DNA of 18,962 bases from JBAYHN01 sp041666125 (lineage in GTDB: Bacteria; Patescibacteriota; Gracilibacteria; UBA1369; UM-FILTER-53-11). The first letter of the stretch is position 1. The number at the start of each line of letters is the position of its first letter. The stretch lies in assembly GCA_041666125.1 (NCBI GenBank), contig JBAYHN010000021.1, positions 1-18,962 of the forward strand. The letters are read 5' to 3'. Both the position numbers and the translations under genes were made by a program. The notes beneath the pieces are model-generated. The model made no database searches, was not told where the DNA came from, and saw only the letters and a list, made by a program, of their open reading frames with translations. Shown piece after piece: positions 14,007 through 18,962 of the stretch.

Positions 14007-15383
14007 CTAAACCTTGAGCTTGTAATTTTCCACCAACTTTTGCGCAAGGCCAGTATAATTTCCGGGAGTGAGCGAAAGCAACCTCTTCTTGTCTCCTTCC
14101 GGAATTTTGAGTTGCTTAACGAATGCTGATATTTCCTTGTCCGTTAATTTCTTTCCGCGACTCAATTCTTTGAGTTTTTCATAAGCGCCTTCGATCTTGT
14201 TTTTTCGCAGAACTGTTTGAATTGGCTCTGTTAAAACTTCCCAGTTGTCATTTAAATCTTCGGCCAATTTGTCTTCATTAATTTCCACCTTCTGCAGGCC
14301 GTTCATTAGGCTTTTGTAAGCCAAAACACTGTAACCAAAGGCTGAACCTATGTTGCGTTCCACAGTCGAATCTGACAAATCTCTCTGCATGCGTGAAATC
14401 GGCAATTTTTCCGCCATGTGGCGAAGCAGTGCATTTGCAACGCCCAAATTTCCCTCTGCATTTTCAAAATCAATTGGATTTACTTTGTGTGGCATTGTAG
14501 AAGAACCAACTTCTCCTGCTTTTACCCTCTGTTTGAAATATTTCATCGCAATATACATCCAGAAATCGCGAGAAAGATCGATTAAAATTGTATTTATGCG
14601 TGCAACTGCATCAAAAAGTTCCGCCATTGTGTCGTGTGGCTCAATTTGCGTTGTGTATGGGTTTGGTTGTAGGCCAAGGTAAGCGAGAAATCTGTGAGAA
14701 ACGCTATTCCAATCAACTTCCGGATATGCAACCAAATGCGCATTGAAATTTCCAACCGCGCCATTGATTTTTCCTGTGTGTTCGACTCTCTTTAAAATTT
14801 CAATTTGCTTTTCTAGTCTGGCGACCACGTTTATTAATTCTTTTCCAACTGTTGTTGGGCTCGCAGGTTGGCCATGAGTGTGCGCCAACATCGGCACAGC
14901 TTTATATTTTTGTGCCATTTGATGAAGCGCAACCACAACGCCGGAAGTAACCGGCAAAAATTCCTTTGTGCAGAAATCTTTAATGATTAAAGCATAAGAA
15001 AGGTTATTAATGTCCTCGGAAGTGCAGCTAAAATGTATAAATTCGCCAAGTTCAAGAAGCGAAGGATAAGCCTTTAAATGCTCTTTGATGAAATATTCAA
15101 CCGCTTTTACGTCGTGATTCGTCGTGGCCTCAAACTCTTTAACTCTTTTGGCATCCAAAACCTCAAAATCCGTAGAAAGGCTGCGCAAAATCTTGATTTC
15201 TGCATCTGTTAAAAGTCTTGTTCCATCCAGTTTTACCTCATTGCACAGAAAAATAAACCATTCCAATTCTACAAAAAGTCTGTAGCGAATAAGCGCATAT
15301 TCAGAAAAATAAGTCTCCAAATGGCGCACTTTTTCGCGGTAACGGCCATCTAATGGTGAAATTGCGGTGAGTGTGTCTATCAT
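14007..15383 (-). CDS. purB: adenylosuccinate lyase
   Basis: A 458-residue lyase of the fumarase/aspartase superfamily. It splits SAICAR to AICAR and adenylosuccinate to AMP, two steps of purine synthesis. The N-terminus (LTAISPLDGRYREKV) and length match the E. coli-type PurB. Conserved regions are TTNHDVKAVEYF (about 87-98), SCTSEDINN (119-127), the catalytic-His motif AHTHGQPASPTT (about 167-178, His170) and the signature loop GSSTMPHKVNPIDFENAEGN (293-312) with catalytic Ser294/295. A TATTCT box lies 7 nt before the ATG with TTGTGA 17 nt upstream, so the mRNA is likely leaderless. It heads a minus-strand group with the coiled-coil protein and dcd. Confidence 0.97.
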   Translation of the reverse strand: MIDTLTAISPLDGRYREKVRHLETYFSEYALIRYRLFVELEWFIFLCNEVKLDGTRLLTDAEIKILRSLSTDFEVLDAKRVKEFEATTNHDVKAVEYFIKEHLKAYPSLLELGEFIHFSCTSEDINNLSYALIIKDFCTKEFLPVTSGVVVALHQMAQKYKAVPMLAHTHGQPASPTTVGKELINVVARLEKQIEILKRVEHTGKINGAVGNFNAHLVAYPEVDWNSVSHRFLAYLGLQPNPYTTQIEPHDTMAELFDAVARINTILIDLSRDFWMYIAMKYFKQRVKAGEVGSSTMPHKVNPIDFENAEGNLGVANALLRHMAEKLPISRMQRDLSDSTVERNIGSAFGYSVLAYKSLMNGLQKVEINEDKLAEDLNDNWEVLTEPIQTVLRKNKIEGAYEKLKELSRGKKLTDKEISAFVKQLKIPEGDKKRLLSLTPGNYTGLAQKLVENYKLKV

Positions 15384-15390
15384 GGAGTAT

Positions 15391-15419
15391 AGAATAGTGA
15401 AATTCGGTGTTTTTCACAA
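15391..15419 (-). promoter_or_regulatory. candidate purB promoter
   Basis: Minus strand: TTGTGA (15419-15414), a 17-nt spacer, then TATTCT (15396-15391), ending 7 nt before the purB ATG. A second box, TATACT (15391-15386), is only 2 nt from the ATG and so less likely. Confidence 0.5.
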
Positions 15420-15520
15420 GGAATATTCTGACAATCAATGTTTTTACTTGTGTCTAATTTCTTCTGGCATTAAACTGCCCTAAAAGGTGGTAAATTTTAT
15501 ATTTTTAACACAAAAAAAGT

Positions 15521-16003
15521 ATGAGGAAAATTTCGGTTTTTGCCCTAGGTATTATTGCCATGGTGGCACTTAGTGGTTGTGGTAGCACCGGTTCCGTATC
15601 AATTGAACCAACAAATGTGCAACCCGGTATGAATGTTGCCGCTATTATTAGCGAAAATGGTGACATGAGGTTTTATAGCTTGGTATCTTTGGAGGAAGGT
15701 GGAACTTCTTTTGCCGTCAAGTTTATTAATGGCGATGAATATTCTATAGAAAAATCTGAAATTAAATATGTTGTTCCTGCTAAGCTTGATTTAAAAGTGG
15801 GAGATTCGGTTGTTGCTCCAAATTCATACACCTATGGAACTTTTATGCGTGGCAAGATTAAGGAGGTAAAATCAAACGCCTATGCCGTCACTTGGGATAA
15901 TACTGCAAGCGGTCTTGCGGATGAGGATGTTGCGTTTGGCAGAATTCTTCCGGGAAATTTGGTAACTTACAAATGTACAGTAGAGCCATGTTTCTTAAAA
16001 TAG
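15521..16003 (+). CDS. putative lipoprotein with two Tudor/SH3-like repeats
   Basis: A 160-residue exported lipoprotein: basic start (MRK), hydrophobic core and lipobox LSGC with Cys20. The mature part looks like a tandem repeat of a small beta-barrel. Repeat 1 (about 34-85) reads PGMNVAAIISENGDMRFYSL and ends EYSIEKSEIKYVV. Repeat 2 (about 91-143) reads LKVGDSVVAPNSYTYGTFMR then KIKEVKSNAYAVTW. Both share the order Gly-x-Val-Ala, an aromatic turn, a V/I-rich strand and a DE/KSE strand, reminiscent of Tudor/SH3-like folds; this is a pattern match only. The C-terminus has a Cys pair (YKCTVEPC). No Shine-Dalgarno sequence is seen; TATATT at 15498-15503 may be the -10. A strong terminator follows at 16026-16060, so this is probably a single-gene unit. 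Confidence 0.78.
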   Translation: MRKISVFALGIIAMVALSGCGSTGSVSIEPTNVQPGMNVAAIISENGDMRFYSLVSLEEGGTSFAVKFINGDEYSIEKSEIKYVVPAKLDLKVGDSVVAPNSYTYGTFMRGKIKEVKSNAYAVTWDNTASGLADEDVAFGRILPGNLVTYKCTVEPCFLK

Positions 16004-16025
16004 AGGTATTCGTTAGCTAATAGTT

Positions 16026-16060
16026 AAGGGGAGCTTTATATTCTAAGGCTCCCCTTTTTT
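16026..16060 (+). terminator. intrinsic terminator after the Tudor-like lipoprotein
   Basis: AAGGGGAGC (16026-16034) pairs with GCTCCCCTT (16048-16056), a 9-bp GC-rich stem with a 13-nt loop, followed by a T run to 16060. It is the clearest terminator in the window. Confidence 0.92.
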
Positions 16061-16065
16061 GTTTG

Positions 16066-16094
16066 TTTAAATGTGGTTATTTCGCGAGTATAAT
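16066..16094 (+). promoter_or_regulatory. candidate promoter of the Cys-rich protein
   Basis: TTTAAA (16066-16071), a 17-nt spacer, then a perfect TATAAT (16089-16094) lie directly after the terminator. The -10 ends 9 nt before ATG 16104 and lies inside any protein started at ATG 16071, so it argues for the later start. Confidence 0.6.
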
Positions 16095-16103
16095 CGGCAA
16101 TAT

Positions 16104-17045
16104 ATGGACGCGCTCGGTTTTATTAAGGAATTCCAGAAGCTTTATACCGGTTCACCACAGATTTCTCACTGGACCCGCCAGAGCGAAAATTGCGATTACG
16201 GAGACATAATTGTCGTCTCTAAGAATTCCTACATGTGTTTTTGGAGTTCTAATTTGGAAAACTGTCTTTATTGTTATGAATCTCGCAAAAATCTTGATTG
16301 CGCGGACTGCACCTTTTGCGAAGACTGCGAACTTTGTTACCAGTCCATAGATTGTGTGCGTTGTTATGGCTCAAATCATCTGCAGGACTGCAAGCAATGC
16401 AGAGATTGCTCTTTTTGCTATTACTGCACCGGCTGTAACGATTGTTTTGGATGCGCCGGCTTGCAGCGCAAGCAATACAATATTTTTAATGTGCAATATT
16501 CTAAAGATGAGTATTTAAAGCGAATTGCAGAGCTTAAAAAAACGCCCGAAGCCGAAATTCAAAAGCAATTTGAAGCCGTGCAGGTAAAAACGCCGCGGGT
16601 TTTTATGCATCAGATGGACAACCAGAATTGTTTTGGGGATTATCTTTTACACAGCAAAAACTGTTATTGGTGTTTTGACAGTTATTTATGTGAGGACAGT
16701 CTTTATATTTTTAATGCAAATTTGGAGAGAGGTACAAAAGACTGCGTGGACTGTGGCCCAATTGCAAATACTTTTGAGCGTTCTTATGATTTGGCTTATT
16801 GCGGCTATTTATTTGACTGCAAGCATTGTTATTGGTGTGATTATTTGAATGATTGTGATTGGTGCATAAACACGTGGAATGCAAATCACTGTTTTGGGTG
16901 TGTTTATATTAAGCATAAGGAATATTTGTTTTTGGATAAGCCGATTTCTAAAGAGGAATACAACAAAATCGTGCCGCGAATTAATGCGGAGCTCGCCAAA
17001 ATGGGAATTATAGATTTATATGGATTGGTGAATTATAAGGTTTAA
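16104..17045 (+). CDS. two-lobed cysteine-ladder protein
   Basis: A 313-residue soluble protein with 33 cysteines (about one in ten) and no signal peptide or membrane segment. It consists of two similar lobes. Lobe 1 (about 29-140) starts NCDYGDIIVVSKNSYMCF and has 19 Cys, mostly in CxxC steps. Lobe 2 (about 175-290) starts NCFGDYLLHSKNCYWCF and has 14 Cys. Each array ends in CFGC (114-117 and 263-266), followed exactly 15 residues later by SK(D/E)EY (133-137 and 282-286). In lobe 1 every Cys is on the same three-residue phase, suggesting a stacked solenoid or multi-metal scaffold. I associate CFGC...KxYxxxNxxYSKEEY proteins with CPR genomes; function unknown. A longer start at ATG 16071 is possible but contains the TATAAT box. 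It ends 2 bp from the converging Spo0M-like gene. Confidence 0.82.
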   Translation: MDALGFIKEFQKLYTGSPQISHWTRQSENCDYGDIIVVSKNSYMCFWSSNLENCLYCYESRKNLDCADCTFCEDCELCYQSIDCVRCYGSNHLQDCKQCRDCSFCYYCTGCNDCFGCAGLQRKQYNIFNVQYSKDEYLKRIAELKKTPEAEIQKQFEAVQVKTPRVFMHQMDNQNCFGDYLLHSKNCYWCFDSYLCEDSLYIFNANLERGTKDCVDCGPIANTFERSYDLAYCGYLFDCKHCYWCDYLNDCDWCINTWNANHCFGCVYIKHKEYLFLDKPISKEEYNKIVPRINAELAKMGIIDLYGLVNYKV

Positions 17046-17047
17046 AT

Positions 17048-17533
17048 TCACTGTCTCATATTCATTTCCACCGTGTCGCTTGGGCATACAAGTACGCCTT
17101 CCATGTCTGTGAAGACTTTGAGGTAGTATTTTGATTGTTCGTTGCGAACAAATGAGCTTGCGCTGCCAATTGCGCCAAGAATTCCGCCCTGCGCTTTTAA
17201 TTGATCCTCTGTGCTTTGTGCAATTTGTATTGGTAGGGAGAAATCTATGCTCCTTGTTTCTCCGGCTTTCATGTCGAAAGATTCGTTTAATGTCTTAATG
17301 CCCATTTCTAAGTTCTTTTGCACAGGTCCGTTTGCGCTATTTATGCTCCATTCTTTTTGCATCACCACTTTCATGCTTTTTATGTGCTGATCGCTTGTGG
17401 CTGTAAGTGTGATTTTTCCGCTTACCGATGCAGTTTGTTTATTCATTTCCGGATTTACTTCCAATTTTACTTTTCCCACGCCAATCCCAAGCCAATTTTT
17501 AATTTTGCCCCATAGAGAAGTTGGTGCTGCCAT
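17048..17533 (-). CDS. Spo0M-like (arrestin-fold) protein
   Basis: A 161-residue soluble, beta-rich protein. The N-terminus WGKIKNWLGIGVGKVKLEVN and the following alternating strands (SVSGKITLTATSDQHIKSMK, then RSIDFSLPIQ) resemble the N-terminal arrestin-like domain of Spo0M/SpoOM proteins (Pfam Spo0M). It is shorter than B. subtilis Spo0M (about 258 residues), so only the first domain appears present. Spo0M-like proteins occur widely outside spore formers, so a sporulation role is not implied. It starts 17 nt after the purE stop. A TATAAT (17555-17550) overlapping the purE stop, 16 nt before the ATG, could be its own promoter. There is no Shine-Dalgarno sequence. Confidence 0.6.
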   Translation of the reverse strand: MAAPTSLWGKIKNWLGIGVGKVKLEVNPEMNKQTASVSGKITLTATSDQHIKSMKVVMQKEWSINSANGPVQKNLEMGIKTLNESFDMKAGETRSIDFSLPIQIAQSTEDQLKAQGGILGAIGSASSFVRNEQSKYYLKVFTDMEGVLVCPSDTVEMNMRQ

Positions 17534-17550
17534 AAAATTAGTTATTTAAA

Positions 17551-18003
17551 TTATAACTTGAAGCTTTTTTTGACCGAGGAAATTCTATCTTCCACTTTTT
17601 TTTGTAGATTTTTGTCGTTTAAAGCCAGGATTTTGATTGCTGCAAGTGCTGCGTTCTTTGGATCAATAACTGTCATAGATGGCGTATCGGAAGGCATAAC
17701 TACGCTTGAGTGAATATTTACAAGGTAGTCGGCTTTGTCGGAAAAAGGTGGACATGCAATTACCGGATGAATGCTCGAAGCGGCAATTACTCCCGAAAGA
17801 CCGTTGCTGCGCCCTGCACATGTTATATAAACAACCTGATCTTTTTTATTGGTTTCTTTTATATATTCAACGCAAAGTTCCGGCACTTTGTGTGCTGAAA
17901 GAACTTTTATTTCGTATGGTGCGGCGAACTTATCCAGTTCGTCCGTAATTTTTTTTGCGTGGTCTTTATCTGACTCTGAACCCAAAATAATTGAAATCAA
18001 CAT
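17551..18003 (-). CDS. purE: class II PurE (AIR carboxylase)
   Basis: A 150-residue enzyme of the PurE fold in purine synthesis. Motifs are the N-terminal phosphate loop LGSESDKDH (7-15), SAHK (36-39), AGRSNGL (63-69) and ACPPFSD (83-89), followed by MPSDTP and DPKNAALAA. Ordinary bacterial class I PurE (N5-CAIR mutase) has SAHR and a GAGGAAHLPGM loop. The AGRSNGL and ACPP patterns are those of class II PurE, known from the animal PAICS AIR carboxylase domain and from Treponema denticola, which use CO2 directly and need no PurK. This enzyme is therefore predicted to convert AIR to CAIR. A TATAAT box 8 nt before the ATG suggests a leaderless mRNA. It diverges from hsp20. Confidence 0.93.
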   Translation of the reverse strand: MLISIILGSESDKDHAKKITDELDKFAAPYEIKVLSAHKVPELCVEYIKETNKKDQVVYITCAGRSNGLSGVIAASSIHPVIACPPFSDKADYLVNIHSSVVMPSDTPSMTVIDPKNAALAAIKILALNDKNLQKKVEDRISSVKKSFKL

Positions 18004-18019
18004 ACGCTAATATTATACA
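17991..18019 (+). promoter_or_regulatory. candidate hsp20 promoter
   Basis: TTGAAA (17991-17996), a 17-nt spacer and TATACA (18014-18019) place the transcription start near 18026, just upstream of the CIRCE element. This is the usual position for HrcA control. Confidence 0.55.
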
Positions 18020-18040
18020 TTAAAATCTTGACCGTTGCTA
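18012..18040 (-). promoter_or_regulatory. candidate purE promoter
   Basis: Minus strand: a perfect TATAAT (18017-18012), 8 nt before the purE ATG, with a weak -35 TAGCAA (18040-18035) at 17 nt. The -35 ends 1 bp from the CIRCE left arm, and the -10 overlaps the hsp20 -10 on the other strand. Confidence 0.5.
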
Positions 18041-18041
18041 G

Positions 18042-18068
18042 CTGGCACTCTAAAATGGTGAGTGCTAT
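18042..18068. promoter_or_regulatory. CIRCE operator (HrcA site) of hsp20
   Basis: CTGGCACTC (18042-18050), a 9-nt spacer, then GAGTGCTAT (18060-18068). The consensus CIRCE is TTAGCACTC-N9-GAGTGCTAA; the core GCACTC-N9-GAGTGC is perfect and the spacer length exact, with mismatches only at the outer ends. It lies between the predicted transcription start and the hsp20 ATG, whose first two bases are in the right arm. The HrcA repressor is expected to bind here and release on heat stress. Confidence 0.93.
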
Positions 18069-18444
18069 GGATATTATACCGTTTCCGCAAATGCCAAATA
18101 TGTTTGGCCAAAATTTTCCAAAGGTTGATGTTAGGGAGACCCTAAAAGATGTAATTGTGGTTGCTGATGTTCCCGGAATTGATCCCAAAAAAGTAAATGT
18201 GGAAATTTCCGAAAGTTCGGTGAAAATTTCTGGTAGTGTTCAACAAGAAAAAGAAACCAAGGGTAAGAATTTTCATCGCAAAGAGCGAATGATTCAATCT
18301 TTTTCGCGCGTTATTCCCCTTCCGTGTCCTGTGAAGCATGAAGGTGTGAAGGCGATGGCAAAAAATGGCACGCTAACCATCACTCTTCCGAAGAAGAATG
18401 AAGATCAGCCAAAAATGAAAAAGATTCCGGTGGAGGAGGCGTAA
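18067..18444 (+). CDS. small heat-shock protein, Hsp20/alpha-crystallin family
   Basis: A 125-residue ATP-independent holdase chaperone. The alpha-crystallin domain spans about 18-108: KVDVRETLKDVIVVADVPG, then VNVEISESSVKISGSV, the F-x-R-x-I-P-L-P strand (SFSRVIPLPCPV) and the closing motif AKNGTLTITLPK. The C-terminal IPV in KKIPVEEA matches the I-x-I/V tail that docks on neighbouring subunits. The frame is open back to TTG 18028 and ATG 18055; I chose ATG 18067 because GGTGAG (18058-18063) lies just upstream and the N-terminus then fits the family. The start overlaps a CIRCE operator. Its stop abuts the stop of the converging gene with no gap. Confidence 0.93.
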   Translation: MDIIPFPQMPNMFGQNFPKVDVRETLKDVIVVADVPGIDPKKVNVEISESSVKISGSVQQEKETKGKNFHRKERMIQSFSRVIPLPCPVKHEGVKAMAKNGTLTITLPKKNEDQPKMKKIPVEEA

Positions 18445-18960
18445 TTATTTAGTGTACGCTTCTTGGCCTCTTGTTTGTCCTGCTTTAGAGCTTGCTCTTT
18501 CTTTTTCTGCGTGAGCTCTGGCTTGTTGTTCCACTTTTGCTCTTGCTGCGGCTGCGGCTTCGCGAATTTCCGCCATGGTTGTGGTAACTTTGTCTCTTGC
18601 GGCTTGATAAGCCCCTTCAGTTAAAGGCGTTTCGTGTTGAAGTCTTGATGTTGTGTACCTTCTGTCTTTTTCCCCATTCCCATGATTTACGGATGCAAAG
18701 TCATTAGTATTTAATTTTGTGTCAGGCATTCGAGGATCTTCTTGATCTGTCTTTTGTGTTGATGAGGCCGACATGTCATTAATATTTCTACCAAATTCAG
18801 CGGTTGAAACTGGTTCAGTGGTTGTTGTGTGGCTTGTTGTTGTTACTGTAGTGCTTGTTGTTGATTGTGCATGTAAAGTTGGGTAAATATAACGCTTACC
18901 CTCTGTGTCACCGTTTACTTCTTCTTCTGTGCTTGGTTCACCATCAGTAACTGTAATTCT
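18445..18960 (-). CDS. Thr/Ala-rich low-complexity protein (N-terminus outside window)
   Basis: At least 171 residues ending in TAA (18447-18445). A Met codon at 18774 could start a 109-residue protein, but the same frame stays open to the window edge and encodes sequence of similar character, so the gene is probably longer. From the edge inward there is an acidic stretch (EPSTEEEVNGDTEGKR), a YIYPTLHAQ segment, a Thr-rich linker (TTSTTVTTTSHTTTTEP), a polar region and an Ala/Lys/Glu-rich helix (MAEIREAAAAARAKVEQQAR) likely to form a coiled coil. No function is recognisable. The Thr linker recalls the lipoprotein at 5156, so a surface protein is possible. It converges on hsp20 with no intergenic bases. 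Confidence 0.6.
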   Translation of the reverse strand, partial: RITVTDGEPSTEEEVNGDTEGKRYIYPTLHAQSTTSTTVTTTSHTTTTEPVSTAEFGRNINDMSASSTQKTDQEDPRMPDTKLNTNDFASVNHGNGEKDRRYTTSRLQHETPLTEGAYQAARDKVTTTMAEIREAAAAARAKVEQQARAHAEKERASSKAGQTRGQEAYTK

Positions 18961-18962
18961 AG

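Noticed and set aside
16071..16103. ATG 16071 as the start of the Cys-rich protein
   Set aside because: A TTTAAA-17-TATAAT promoter lies within this extension and the preceding terminator ends at 16060; ATG 16104 fits better, though the longer form is not excluded.
16104..17045. Ferredoxin or radical-SAM enzyme because of many CxxC motifs
   Set aside because: No CxxxCxxC radical-SAM motif or ferredoxin CxxCxxCxxxC-P pattern is present; the spacing is a uniform three-residue ladder in two lobes.
17048..17533. Evidence that the organism forms spores
   Set aside because: Spo0M-like arrestin domains are widespread in non-sporulating bacteria, and no other sporulation gene is in the window.
18445..18774. 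A complete 109-residue gene starting at ATG 18774
   Set aside because: The frame is open to the window edge with similar composition, so this is more likely the C-terminal part of a longer gene.
1..18962. CRISPR array, insertion sequence or integrase
   Set aside because: No regularly spaced direct repeats, terminal inverted repeats or transposase/integrase motifs were seen on either strand.

Overview
The window is gene-dense, AT-leaning bacterial DNA carrying housekeeping, cell-envelope and uptake genes. There are no insertion sequences, phage modules or CRISPR arrays. Short proteins, near-zero intergenic distances, many small membrane or surface proteins with Thr-rich linkers, almost no Shine-Dalgarno sequences and a Cys-rich protein of a type I associate with Candidate Phyla Radiation (Patescibacteria) genomes suggest a CPR bacterium. 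This placement is inference. UGA acts as a stop codon (ATGA overlaps at 430-433 and 13629-13632), so the Gly-UGA recoding of Gracilibacteria/SR1 is not in use.

Layout. 1-2331 (+): the C-terminal tail of a membrane-anchored surface protein with an LPxTG-like end, a YggT-family membrane protein, cysS and an unrecognised HIHHF membrane protein. 2342-3721 (-): murC, which diverges from a ZIP metal transporter and an FtsB/DivIC-like protein (3752-4913, +). 4918-5134: two divergent CAT-anticodon tRNAs, elongator-type (-) and initiator (+), followed by a lipoprotein (+). 5940-12325 (-): a long colinear block, ileS > holin-IV-like membrane protein > secG > peptide-binding protein > rplI > ruvX. Upstream of ileS is a T-box riboswitch with a well-formed antiterminator/terminator switch. 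12674-13048 (+): a small putative zinc-binding protein. 13045-15383 (-): purB, a coiled-coil protein and dcd. 15521-17045 (+): a lipoprotein with two Tudor-like repeats, a strong terminator and a two-lobed Cys-ladder protein. 17048-18003 (-): purE and a Spo0M-like protein. 18067-18444 (+): an hsp20 gene under a CIRCE operator. 18445-18960 (-): a Thr/Ala-rich protein that runs off the window.

How the genes relate. The ileS block links charged-tRNA-Ile sensing to translation (IleRS, bL9), secretion (SecG) and oligopeptide uptake (binding protein). purB and purE show some purine biosynthesis, and purE is the class II (AIR carboxylase) form. dcd supplies dUMP precursor. murC and the FtsB-like protein indicate a peptidoglycan wall and division machinery.

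The most interesting points are: (i) an ileS T-box with a possibly ultrashort Stem I; (ii) a Cys-rich duplicated protein in which all 19 cysteines of lobe 1 fall on one three-residue phase; (iii) a CIRCE operator covering the hsp20 start and next to the purE promoter; (iv) recurrent -10 boxes 6-9 nt before start codons, suggesting widespread leaderless mRNAs. No database or folding search could be run.
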